DNA of 45,320 nt, from contig VHCI01000015.1 of the NCBI GenBank assembly GCA_016871775.1, positions 1-45,320 on the forward strand, in the 5' to 3' direction. Source of the DNA: Verrucomicrobiota bacterium (GTDB lineage Bacteria > Verrucomicrobiota > Verrucomicrobiia > Opitutales > Opitutaceae). The notes beneath the pieces are model-generated. The model had not been told where the DNA came from. It ran no database searches and saw only the letters and a program-made list of their open reading frames with translations. Each line of letters starts with the position of its first letter. Position 1 is the first letter of the stretch. This document shows, in pieces, positions 8,482 through 16,194 of the stretch. The position numbers and the translations under genes are program-made.

Positions 8482-8550
8482 GCTGCACCTCCCAGCTCCG
8501 GGCGTGGCCCGGTGTGGGTGCCGCCCGCGCGCGTGGCCGGAGCCGGGCGG
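8480..8550 (+). terminator. Three consecutive hairpins after the FG-GAP gene
   Basis: Perfect stems are GAGCTG/CAGCTC (8480-8498, overlapping the stop codon), CCGGGC/GCCCGG with a GTG loop (8498-8512) and CCGCCCG/CGGGCGG (8521-8550). No T-tract follows, so intrinsic termination is uncertain; 3'-end protection or assisted termination is possible. The bases from 8551 to 8634 hold no recognisable gene. Confidence 0.4.
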
Positions 8551-8634
8551 GGAACCTTCCAGCCGAGGTCGCCCTCGGGGCTTGCGCCGCCGCTCCGCCT
8601 CGCGCGTCATCTCGCGCCGCCCCCTTTTTCCCCG

Positions 8635-9072
8635 ATGCGCCTCCGCCTCCCGCTGCTGTCCCTGTTCCTGCTCCCGCTCGCCGCCGCCGAGGCCAGCCCC
8701 GAGCCCTTCGCGCTGCGCGAGGGCGACCGCGTCGCCTTCCTCAACGACGGCCTGATCGAGGGCGAGCAACACCACGGGTGGATCGAGCTGATGCTCACGA
8801 CGCGGGCGGCCGACCGGAACCTCACCTTCCTCAACCTCGGGTGGAACGGCGACACGCCGGCGGGCGACTCCCGCTTCGGCCTGAGCCTGCTGCAGGCGGG
8901 CCGCGCTCCGGCTCGCCGTGCCCGAGGTGGCCTTCCGCGTCGAATGAACGATCGCGATCCCGCCCTCATGAGGCGGGAACTAAGCAGTAAGAGACGTTTT
9001 TTACTTAAATCTTTTCCCACCCACGAACTGGGATTATCTGAAGGGCGACTTGCAGTCATCGAACCGCAGTGA
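8635..9072 (+). pseudogene. Decayed N-terminal fragment of a PVC-type SGNH-hydrolase family gene
   Basis: The first 90 codons read as a normal secreted protein: signal peptide LLSLFLLPLAAAEA, then GDRVAFLNDGLIEGEQ, IELMLTTR and NLGWNGDTPAGDSRFG, the opening of the GDSL-like family common in planctomycetes and verrucomicrobia. Members usually run several hundred residues. From about 8904 the frame turns into low-quality Arg-rich sequence and continues without homology to 9072. In the +1 frame, 8906-8947 reads LRLAVPEVAFRVE and stop, which looks like a genuine protein tail. The simplest reading is an internal deletion plus frameshift. The family's catalytic GDS serine is absent (NDG here), although some PVC relatives also lack it. 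The stop overlaps the uppP start. Confidence 0.65.
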
Positions 9073-10061
9073 AACTGCGCCTCCTCGCCCTCCTCCTTAC
9101 TGCGGCCGCGCTCGGTCGCGCCGCGGCACCGGCGCCCGCCGCCCCCGGGGCACCCGCGGCGGAGTTGAGCGCCCGCGACGCGATCATTCTGGGGGTGATC
9201 GAGGGGGTGACCGAGTTCCTGCCCATTTCGTCGACCGGCCATCTGATCATCGGGACGCGCCTCCTGGGGCTCGATGACACCAAGCCCCTGACCGGACCGG
9301 ACGGCCAGCCGCGCTGGCACCGGAAGCCGAAGGAGGGCAAGCCGGGCGAGCCGCTCACGGTGAAGAACGCGGCGGACACGTTCATCGTGGTGATCCAGTT
9401 CGGGGCGATCGCGGCGGTGGCGTTGCTGTACTGGGGTCCCCTGATGTCGATGGCGCGGGGCCTGGTCGGCCAGAATCCAGCCGGCCGCCGGCTGCTGATC
9501 AACGTGCTCATCGCCTTTGTCCCGGCCGCCGGGATCGGCTTCCTCGCCAGCAAATGGATCGAGGAGAACCTGTTCTCGATCGGCGCAGTGATCATCGCCC
9601 TAGTCGCCGGCGCCCTGCTGATGTTCGCGGCCGAGGCCTGGCACCGCCGCCGCGTCGCGTCGGGCACGTGGGTCGGACGGGACGAGTTGACCCCGCGGGG
9701 CGCCGCCACCGTGGGCCTGCTGCAGTGCCTCGCGATGTGGCCGGGCACGAGCCGGTCGATGATGACCATCGTGGGCGGCTACTTCGCGGGCCTCGATCCG
9801 CGGCGCGCGGCCGAGTTCAGCTTCATCCTCGGCTTCGTCACGCTCACCGCCGCCTCGATCTACAAGAGCCTCCGCGGCGGCGCGGTGATGATCGAGGTCT
9901 TCGGCTGGCCCAAGGTGATCCTCGGCGGCGTGGTCGCGGCGGTCACCGCGGCGATCTGCGTGCGCTTCCTCGTCAACTGGCTGACTCGCCACGGGCTCGC
10001 CGTGTTCGCCTGGTACCGGATCGCCCTCGCGGCGGTCCTCGCGCTCTACTTCTACCGCTGA
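9069..10061 (+). CDS. uppP: Undecaprenyl-diphosphate phosphatase
   Basis: A 330-residue polytopic membrane protein that dephosphorylates undecaprenyl diphosphate to recycle the lipid carrier of cell-wall synthesis. The catalytic motif EGVTEFLPISSTGH carries the two Glu, Ser and His residues, and PGTSRSMMT carries the catalytic Arg. At 330 residues it is longer than the usual 260-280: there is a cleavable-looking hydrophobic N-terminal extension of about 35 residues (LLALLLTAAALGRAAAP) and a hydrophilic insertion of about 30 residues after the first motif (TGPDGQPRWHRKPKEGKP). The GTG start overlaps the preceding degenerate frame by four bases. The AT-richer stretch 8945-9068 probably holds its promoter. 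Confidence 0.93.
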   Translation: MKLRLLALLLTAAALGRAAAPAPAAPGAPAAELSARDAIILGVIEGVTEFLPISSTGHLIIGTRLLGLDDTKPLTGPDGQPRWHRKPKEGKPGEPLTVKNAADTFIVVIQFGAIAAVALLYWGPLMSMARGLVGQNPAGRRLLINVLIAFVPAAGIGFLASKWIEENLFSIGAVIIALVAGALLMFAAEAWHRRRVASGTWVGRDELTPRGAATVGLLQCLAMWPGTSRSMMTIVGGYFAGLDPRRAAEFSFILGFVTLTAASIYKSLRGGAVMIEVFGWPKVILGGVVAAVTAAICVRFLVNWLTRHGLAVFAWYRIALAAVLALYFYR

Positions 10062-10066
10062 CCAAG

Positions 10067-10086
10067 GCGGGCGGTAACTCCCGCCG
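10067..10086 (+). terminator. Hairpin just after uppP
   Basis: GGCGGG (10067-10072) and CCCGCC (10081-10086) pair perfectly around an eight-base loop, five bases after the uppP stop. No T-tract follows, so termination is only suggested. Confidence 0.35.
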
Positions 10087-10114
10087 GGCGGCCCGCGTCT
10101 TCCCGCCACCCGTT

Positions 10115-10660
10115 ATGCGCCACTCGCCGCCTCCTCCCCTCGCCCGCCGGGCCTTCGCCCCCGTCCTGGCCTTGTTGGTCGCGGGAGTGTCCGCCCAGGA
10201 GAAGACTCCCAAGCCTGGCAAACCCGAGCGCGAGGACAAGGCGGAGCTCCGCGAAATGAAAGGGACGGGGGGCGACAAGCCCGGCCGCGATGCGGGGGCG
10301 GAGTCCGCCCGGGGGTTGACGCGCCTCCGGGAGACAATGCGGGTCGCAGACGACGCTGAATGGGCGGTGATCGCCGAGCGGATCGTAGCGGTGCAGGCGG
10401 CCGGCGGCGTGGCGGGGGCCAAAGACAAGGATAGGACTAGGCCGGCGGAGGCGGAGCGGAGGGCGCAGGAGGCCCTGCGGTCCGCGGTGCGGGGGGGGCT
10501 GCCGGAAGCGGAGTTGCGCCTGCGCTTGGCACGCGCGCACGAGTTGCATCGGGAACGAGAGGCGCGGCTGGCGCGGGCGCGGGCCGAATTGCGCGCCGTG
10601 CTCACCGTGCGCCAAGAGGCCGTGGCCGTCCTTGCCGGCCTCCTGGACCCCTTACCTTAA
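10115..10660 (+). CDS. Small secreted coiled-coil protein, function unknown
   Basis: A 181-residue protein that I do not recognise. It begins with a signal peptide (hydrophobic core FAPVLALLVAGVSAQ), then a Lys/Glu-rich linker, then two helical, strongly charged stretches rich in Ala, Arg, Glu and Leu (about residues 65-100 and 115-170) with heptad-like spacing, such as the repeated RLRLARAHELHREREARLARARAEL pattern. It is probably periplasmic. The ATG is chosen because the signal peptide starts there; a frame opening much further upstream overlaps uppP and is not coding in its first part. It could be co-transcribed with uppP (53-base gap), despite the hairpin between them. The end is convergent with cinA. 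Confidence 0.7.
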   Translation: MRHSPPPPLARRAFAPVLALLVAGVSAQEKTPKPGKPEREDKAELREMKGTGGDKPGRDAGAESARGLTRLRETMRVADDAEWAVIAERIVAVQAAGGVAGAKDKDRTRPAEAERRAQEALRSAVRGGLPEAELRLRLARAHELHREREARLARARAELRAVLTVRQEAVAVLAGLLDPLP

Positions 10661-10683
10661 AGTTACCTGAGCGCAGATCCGGG

Positions 10684-10721
10684 CCTGCCGAGGTTCCGAA
10701 CCCAAGTCCAACCCCGGCAGG
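10684..10721. terminator. Inverted repeat between convergent genes
   Basis: CCTGCCG (10684-10690) and CGGCAGG (10715-10721) are perfect complements with a 24-base loop, placed between the stops of the coiled-coil gene (10660) and cinA (10731). It could act as a bidirectional terminator; there is no T-tract. Confidence 0.35.
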
Positions 10722-10730
10722 AGCCCGAAC

Positions 10731-12065
10731 CTACATAGTTGCCGCGCGGCGCACCGGCGTGACCTCGCCGCGGGCCACCCGCAGCAGTTCGCGCCGGAGC
10801 CAGTCGAGGGCGGCATTCACGGCGCGCGCCTTGATCGTGCCGCGCGGCCCCGGGTAGCTGAGTTTTTTCGCCCAGACGCCGCCGGGGGTGAGGAGGCCGA
10901 CGTAGATCGTGCCCACCGGGCTGCCGCCGCGGCCGGTCTCCGCCGCGCCGGCAAAGCCCGTGATGGCAAGGGCGTAGTCCGCACCCAGCGTGTCGGAGGC
11001 GCCGGTAGCCATCGCGACCGCGGCCTCCTCGCTGGCCGCGCCGTGCTGGAGGAGCAGGCACTCGGGGATGTCGAGCAGCTGGGATTGCGTGTCGTTCGTG
11101 CAGGCGACGACGCCGCCGGCGAAGAACTTGCAGGCGCCGCAGGACTCGGTGAACGCCTGGGCAAGGAGACCGCCGGTGGCGGTCTCCGCCACGGCGAGGC
11201 GCTTCTCCTGGGCGCGGAGCAGGTCGGCGCAGACCTTGGCGAGCGTGTCATGGCCGCGGGAGACCACGTCGTCGCCGAGCAGGCCGGCGCACTCCGCCGC
11301 CACGGCCTCGACCGCCGCCTCGTCGAGGGAGCCGACCGGCGAGCTGAGGCGAAGGTCGACGGCGCCCTGGTGGGCGCAGAAGGCGACACTAAGGCCGGGG
11401 CCGGCGCGGTCAAAAATGGGCTGGAGGCGGGTCTCGAGGGCGGACTCGCCGATGCCGGCGGTGCGCAGCTGGACGTAGGCCTCGCGGTCGCGGAGGAGTC
11501 CGCGCGCGGCGAGGCGGGGCACGACCTGGCCGAGGAACATCGGCTGCAGTTCGTTGGGCGGGCCGGGGAGCATCACCAGCACGCGGCCGCCCTGCTCCAC
11601 CCAGAGGCCCGGGGCGGTGCCGTTGGCGTTGGCGAGGACCTCGCCCCCCTCAAAGACCTGGGCCTGCTTAAGGTTATTGGGCGTCATCTTCCGGCCAATC
11701 CGGGAAAAGCGCTCCTCGATGGCGGCCTCCACCGCGGGATCGTGCACCAGCCGGCGGCCGAGGACGGCCGCGACGGCGTCGCGGGTACGGTCATCGCAGG
11801 TCGGCCCGAGGCCGCCTGTGGTGATCACGACATCCGCCCGCGCCCAGCTTTCCCGGAACTGCGCCGCGATGGCGTCGGCCTCGTCGGTGAGGGTGACGTT
11901 GCGCTGGAGGAGCGCGCCGCGCCGGCCGAGCTGGGAGCCGATGAAGGTGAGGTGCCCGTTCGCCGTGAGCCCGAGGAGGAGCTCGTCGCCCAGCGTGAGC
12001 AATTCGTAGCGCACCGCGGCGACGGCGCGGGGGGCGGGGGGGACGGCGGACGGGGAAGGTTGCAT
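10731..12065 (-). CDS. cinA: CinA family protein (pyrophosphatase / nicotinamide-nucleotide amidase)
   Basis: A 444-residue two-domain protein. The N-terminal MoCF-like domain (about residues 15-180) shows LTLGDELLLGLTANGH, VVITTGGLGPTCDDRT and MLPGPPNEL; the C-terminal amidase-like domain (about residues 280-440) shows RTAGIGESALE before it and ITGFAGAAE near its end. The family hydrolyses ADP-ribose-type pyrophosphates and deamidates nicotinamide mononucleotide. The usual amidase motif AESCTGG reads AETATGG here, with Thr295 at the Ser position and Ala for Cys, so amidase activity is uncertain. The start MQPSPSAVPP is chosen because upstream in-frame codons overlap the divergent uvrC leader. 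It is cytoplasmic, and divergent from uvrC with 73 bases between the starts. Confidence 0.92.
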   Translation of the reverse strand: MQPSPSAVPPAPRAVAAVRYELLTLGDELLLGLTANGHLTFIGSQLGRRGALLQRNVTLTDEADAIAAQFRESWARADVVITTGGLGPTCDDRTRDAVAAVLGRRLVHDPAVEAAIEERFSRIGRKMTPNNLKQAQVFEGGEVLANANGTAPGLWVEQGGRVLVMLPGPPNELQPMFLGQVVPRLAARGLLRDREAYVQLRTAGIGESALETRLQPIFDRAGPGLSVAFCAHQGAVDLRLSSPVGSLDEAAVEAVAAECAGLLGDDVVSRGHDTLAKVCADLLRAQEKRLAVAETATGGLLAQAFTESCGACKFFAGGVVACTNDTQSQLLDIPECLLLQHGAASEEAAVAMATGASDTLGADYALAITGFAGAAETGRGGSPVGTIYVGLLTPGGVWAKKLSYPGPRGTIKARAVNAALDWLRRELLRVARGEVTPVRRAATM

Positions 12066-12138
12066 TTTGCGCGTCCGGATCCTAGGCGAATTCTCCCGAA
12101 ATGCCAGCGGCCGTTCCGTCCGGGCCGCGCAGGGAACG

Positions 12139-13650
12139 ATGCGTGAACACAAGCCGACGACTTTGAAGGAGAAGGTGCGCCGCCTACCGGAGCGCCCCGG
12201 CGTGTACCTGATGAAGGACCGTCTGGGGAGGATCCTCTATGTGGGGAAGGCCCGCAGCCTCCGGCACCGCGTCTCCTCGTATTTCCAGCGCAGCCGCGCA
12301 TTCCGCACCTCGCAGCCCAAGATCCGCGCGCTGCTCGAGCTGATCGCCGACTTCGAGGTGATCGAGGTGCGCTCCGAGCCCGAGGCGCTGCTGCTGGAGG
12401 GTCGCCTGATCAAGCAGTGGCGACCACGGTACAACACCGACTTCACCGACGACAAGCGCTTCCTGCTCGTGCGGGTGGACCTTGGCGAGGCGCTGCCGCG
12501 CTTCCGGCTCACCCGCCTGCGGAAGGAGGACCGCGCGCGTTACTTCGGGCCCTTCGCCCACAGCGGCCTGCTCCGGCGCACGCTCGCCCAGATGCGGCGC
12601 CAATTCGGCGTGCTGCTCGCCGACGGCACCCCCACGCGGCTGGAGGACGGCAGCTGGCGCCTGTATGACGACGTCCGGGCCGAGCTCTACGGGGGCGACC
12701 ACGTGGTGACCACGGCCGCCTACCGCGAGCGCATCGAGGCCGCGTGCGCCTTCCTCGAGGGGAAATCCCGCGAGTGGGTCGACTCGCTGCGGACGGAGAT
12801 GGCGGCGGCCGCGGAGCGACGCGACTTCGAGCGAGCGGCGGAATTGCGGGACATCGTCTTCGCGCTCGAGCAGACGCTGCGCCGGACCCGCCGCTTCGAG
12901 CGAGCCGATCCAGTGCGGCCCGCCGGGGGCGCGGCCGCGCTGGAGGCCCTGCGGGAGGTCCTCGCCCTACCCGCACCGCCCGCGGCGATGGAGTGCTTCG
13001 ACATCTCGCACATCTCGGGCACGTTCGTCGTCGCCGCGATGGTGCGCTTCACCGACGGCAAGCCCGACAAGGACCAGTACCGCCGTTTCCAAATCCGCAG
13101 CTTCGTGGGCAACGACGACTACCGCGCGATGGAGGAGGTGGTGGGCCGCCGCTACCGGCGCCTCGCCGCCGAGGGGAAGCCGCTGCCGGACCTCGTGGTG
13201 ATCGATGGCGGCCGGGGCCAGATCGGCGCCGCACTGCGCGCCTTCGTTGCGCTGGACCTCGAGCCGCCGGCCGTCATCGGCCTCGCCAAGCGCCACGAGA
13301 CGATCCTCTTCGCTGACGGCCGCGCGCCGCTCAACCTGTCCCTCAACCACCCCGGCCTGAACCTGCTGCAGCGCCTGCGCGACGAGGCCCACCGGTTCGC
13401 GAACACCTACAACGCGGACCTCCGCTCGCAACGCCTGCGCGAGAGCGTGCTGGACGAGTTCCCCGGCCTTGGCCCCGTCCGGCGCGCCGCCCTGCTTGCC
13501 GCCTTCGGCGACATCCAGCGCCTCCGCGCCGCCCCGGTGGAGGCGATCGCGGAGGTGGACGGCTTCGGCCCGCGCCTCGCCGCCGAGCTGCATGCCTTCC
13601 TGCAGCCCCCTGCCGCCCCCGAATCCGCGCCGCCCGACCTGGATCCCTGA
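12139..13650 (+). CDS. uvrC: Excinuclease ABC subunit C, lacking the cysteine cluster
   Basis: A 503-residue protein of nucleotide excision repair, which makes the 3' and 5' incisions with UvrB. The N-terminal GIY-YIG nuclease (about residues 15-95) shows PGVYLMKD and ILYVGKA; a UVR-type helical pair lies at about residues 205-250; the RNase H-like nuclease shows ECFDISH, DGGRGQIG and RDEAHRFA with the expected Asp and His residues; a helix-hairpin-helix pair ends the protein (FPGLGPVRRAALL, VDGFGPRLA). Between YFGPF (residue 135) and the AFLEGK motif, the four cysteines that bind an iron-sulfur cluster in other UvrC proteins are all replaced. It is somewhat shorter than the usual 600 residues. 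The ATG is preceded by AGGGA, one of the few weak Shine-Dalgarno-like sites here. Confidence 0.93.
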   Translation: MREHKPTTLKEKVRRLPERPGVYLMKDRLGRILYVGKARSLRHRVSSYFQRSRAFRTSQPKIRALLELIADFEVIEVRSEPEALLLEGRLIKQWRPRYNTDFTDDKRFLLVRVDLGEALPRFRLTRLRKEDRARYFGPFAHSGLLRRTLAQMRRQFGVLLADGTPTRLEDGSWRLYDDVRAELYGGDHVVTTAAYRERIEAACAFLEGKSREWVDSLRTEMAAAAERRDFERAAELRDIVFALEQTLRRTRRFERADPVRPAGGAAALEALREVLALPAPPAAMECFDISHISGTFVVAAMVRFTDGKPDKDQYRRFQIRSFVGNDDYRAMEEVVGRRYRRLAAEGKPLPDLVVIDGGRGQIGAALRAFVALDLEPPAVIGLAKRHETILFADGRAPLNLSLNHPGLNLLQRLRDEAHRFANTYNADLRSQRLRESVLDEFPGLGPVRRAALLAAFGDIQRLRAAPVEAIAEVDGFGPRLAAELHAFLQPPAAPESAPPDLDP

Positions 13651-13665
13651 GGGCCGGCCCTTCAG
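13647..13665 (+). terminator. Hairpin spanning the uvrC stop codon
   Basis: CTGA-GGGC pairs with GCCC-T-TCAG around a two-base CG centre, with one bulged T. The stop codon is inside the left arm. There is no T-tract, so termination is doubtful. Confidence 0.25.
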
Positions 13666-13708
13666 TACTTGGCACGCTGAGCCACGCGGCTTTGCTCGGG
13701 GAACCCCG

Positions 13709-15109
13709 ATGAAACCGCTTCGCCGCCCCGCCCCCGCCCGCCTGCCCTTCGCGGCGGCCTTTGCCGCGCTCCTCCCGCTCCTGCCCGCCGCGCCGGCGCC
13801 CGCCGCTGGTCCGGCGGACCCCATGCGACCCAATATCATCTTCCTGATGGCCGATGACCTCGGCTGGGGCGACGTTGGCGCCTACGGCCAGCGGCACATC
13901 CGCACGCCGCACGCGGACCAGCTCGCGCGCGAAGGCCTGCGCTTCACCGACGTCTACGCGGGCGGATCCGTTTGCGCCCCGTCGCGCAGCGTGCTGATGA
14001 CCGGCCAGCACCTTGGCCATACGCGCGTGCGCGGCAACAGCGGGATGACCGGCGGCGTAGGCGAGCAGCGACGCGTGCCGCTGGAGCCGGGCGACGTCAC
14101 CGTTGCGATGCTCCTGCGCCAGGCCGGCTACGCCACCGGCATCACCGGCAAGTGGGGCCTCGGCGAGCCGGGCACCACGGGCATCCCCAACCGCAAGGGC
14201 TTCGACGAGTGGTACGGTTACCTGAACCAGGCCCACGCCCACACCTACTACACGGACCACCTGTGGCGGAACGAGGAGCGCGTCACCCTGCAGGGCAACC
14301 TCAACGGTCAGACGAAGGAGTACTCCCACGACCTGTTCGCGGAGTTCACCCTCGACTACGTGCGCCGCCACCGGGACCGCCGCTTCTTCCTCTACCTCGC
14401 TTGGACCCTCCCGCACGGCAAGTACGTCGTCCCCAGCCTCGAGACCTACGGCGACCGGGACTGGCCGCAGGACTACAAGGTGCACGCCGCGATGGTGACC
14501 CGCCTCGACCGCGACCTCGGCCGCCTGATGGCGCTGCTGCGCGAGCTGGGCCTCGACGACCGCACCATTGTATTCTTCTGCTCCGACAACGGCGGCGTGG
14601 ACCGGCGTGAGAACGTCCTCGACAGCGTCGGCCCGTTCCGCGGCAAGAAGGGCGTACAATACGAGGGCGGACTACGAGTGCCGATGATCGTGCGCTGGCC
14701 CGGCCGCGTGCGGGGGGGCGCCGTGAGCTCCGCGCCGTGGTACTACGCTGACGTGCTGCCCACGCTGGCGGAACTGGGTGGCGCCCAGGTGCCTGGGGGC
14801 GTGGACGGGGTGAGCGTGGTGCCGACCCTCCTCGGCCGCGAGCAGCCTGAGCTGCGGACCCGGAAGCTTTACTGGGAACAGTACAGCGGCGGCGGCTTCC
14901 AGCAGTCCGCGCGCTGGGGCCGCTGGAAGGGCCACCTCCAAGCGGGCCGAGACCAATTCGAGCTCTACGACCTAGAGCAGGACCAGTTGGAGGCGCGCAA
15001 CGTCGCCGCCGCCCATCCTGAGGTGGTGCGCGAACTGCGGGCCTTCTTCACGCAGGCCCACGTCCCCTCCGCGAACTGGCACGTGCGCCCGCCGGCGGAG
15101 AAGCACTGA
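13709..15109 (+). CDS. Secreted sulfatase (arylsulfatase family, FGly type)
   Basis: A 466-residue sulfatase with a signal peptide (FAAAFAALLPLLPAAPAPA). The metal-binding start is PNIIFLMADDLGWGDVG, and the active-site CxPSR motif is VCAPSRSVLMTG with Cys89 to be converted to formylglycine. GKWGLGE, FFCSDNGG and the C-terminal substrate block complete the fold. The enzyme would remove sulfate esters from glycans in the periplasm or outside the cell. No sulfatase-maturing enzyme is encoded in the window, so maturation must come from elsewhere in the genome. It is close to A-type (S1_16-like) sulfatases by motif style, but the subfamily cannot be fixed by eye. It ends 12 bases before a convergent oxidoreductase gene. 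Confidence 0.93.
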   Translation: MKPLRRPAPARLPFAAAFAALLPLLPAAPAPAAGPADPMRPNIIFLMADDLGWGDVGAYGQRHIRTPHADQLAREGLRFTDVYAGGSVCAPSRSVLMTGQHLGHTRVRGNSGMTGGVGEQRRVPLEPGDVTVAMLLRQAGYATGITGKWGLGEPGTTGIPNRKGFDEWYGYLNQAHAHTYYTDHLWRNEERVTLQGNLNGQTKEYSHDLFAEFTLDYVRRHRDRRFFLYLAWTLPHGKYVVPSLETYGDRDWPQDYKVHAAMVTRLDRDLGRLMALLRELGLDDRTIVFFCSDNGGVDRRENVLDSVGPFRGKKGVQYEGGLRVPMIVRWPGRVRGGAVSSAPWYYADVLPTLAELGGAQVPGGVDGVSVVPTLLGREQPELRTRKLYWEQYSGGGFQQSARWGRWKGHLQAGRDQFELYDLEQDQLEARNVAAAHPEVVRELRAFFTQAHVPSANWHVRPPAEKH

Positions 15110-15121
15110 ACGCCACCGCGC

Positions 15122-16090
15122 TCAGCCCAGGAGCAGGACCTTGCCGGTGGTCGCCCGGGCCTCGAGCGCGCGGTGGGCGTCGGCCGTGCAGGCGAGCGGG
15201 AAGGTCGCGCCGATCCGCACCCGCAGCGAGCCGTCGGCCAGCCACGCGAAAAGGTCGGTCGCCCGCGCGCGCAACTCGGCCGGGGTCGCGACGTAGTGCG
15301 CGAGAGTCGGCCGGGTCAGGAAGAGGGAACCGCGCTGCGACAGCACGAGCGGCGCGACGGGCGGCACGGGACCGCTCGCATTGCCAAAGGAGGCCAGCAG
15401 GCCGCGCGGGCGCAGGCTCGCGAGCGAGCCCTCCCAAGTCGCCCGCCCGACCCCATCGTACACCACGTCGACGCCACGCCCCTCCGTGAACGCCCGCGCC
15501 GCCGCCGCAAAATCCTCCCGCGCGTACACGCACACAGCGTCCGCGCCCGCCTCCCGCGCCAGCATCGCCTTCGCGTCGTCCCCCACGGTCGCGAGCACCC
15601 GCGCGCCGCGCCGCTTCGCCAGTTGCACCAGCAGCAGCCCCACCCCGCCCGCCGCCGCGTGCACCAGCGCCGTCTCGCCGGCCCGCAACGGCCAGGTGTC
15701 CGTCGTGAGGTAATGCGCCGTCAACCCCTGCAGCATCACGGCGGCCGCCTGCGCGGCGGTCACGTCCGCGGGCACGGGCACGACCTGCGCCACCGGCACG
15801 AGGGCCTCGTCCGCGCAAGCCCCCGCCACGGCCGCGCTCGCCACCCGGTCACCCGGCTGGAAACCGGTCACCCCGGGCCCGACCGCGGTCACCACGCCCG
15901 CGGCCTCCTGGCCCAGCGTGTGCGGCAGAGGGACCGCGTAGAGGCCGGAGCGCTTGTAGGTGTCGATGAAGTTGAGTCCGGCCGCCCCGACGCGGAGGCG
16001 CAGCTCGCCGGCGCCCGGGACCGGGAGCGGAAGCTCGTCGAGGACCAGTTTCTCCGGGCCACCGTGCTCGTGGATGCGGATCGCGCGCAT
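15122..16090 (-). CDS. qor: NADPH:quinone oxidoreductase (zinc-free MDR family)
   Basis: A 322-residue cytoplasmic protein of the medium-chain dehydrogenase family. It shows GLNFIDTYKRSGLY, the GQEAAGVVTAVGPGV block, the QGLTAHYLTTDTW block and the nucleotide-binding AAAGGVGLLLVQLAKRRGA. Zinc-ligand cysteines are not present, as expected for the quinone reductase branch. The reaction is one-electron or two-electron reduction of quinones or enones with NADPH. The start MRAIRIHEHGGPE is where the family begins; an in-frame ATG 16 codons upstream is rejected. Unusually for this window there is a purine-rich run (AGGGG, then GCGGGG) before the ATG. It stands alone on its strand between the sulfatase and the PSD1 gene. 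Confidence 0.9.
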   Translation of the reverse strand: MRAIRIHEHGGPEKLVLDELPLPVPGAGELRLRVGAAGLNFIDTYKRSGLYAVPLPHTLGQEAAGVVTAVGPGVTGFQPGDRVASAAVAGACADEALVPVAQVVPVPADVTAAQAAAVMLQGLTAHYLTTDTWPLRAGETALVHAAAGGVGLLLVQLAKRRGARVLATVGDDAKAMLAREAGADAVCVYAREDFAAAARAFTEGRGVDVVYDGVGRATWEGSLASLRPRGLLASFGNASGPVPPVAPLVLSQRGSLFLTRPTLAHYVATPAELRARATDLFAWLADGSLRVRIGATFPLACTADAHRALEARATTGKVLLLG

Positions 16091-16194
16091 CCCCGCACCC
16101 CTGGCCGCGCCCGCCGCGGGCCGCCAGCCCAAACCCACGCGCGCGCTCGACTCGCCCCCGCGACTCCGCCAGCCTTACTCGCAGCCCGCCTCGG

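Noticed and set aside
12077-12093. Clustered BamHI, AvrII and EcoRI sites that look like a cloning linker
   Set aside because: They lie in a natural promoter gap between cinA and uvrC, with genes intact on both sides and no vector sequence; coincidence is the simpler reading.
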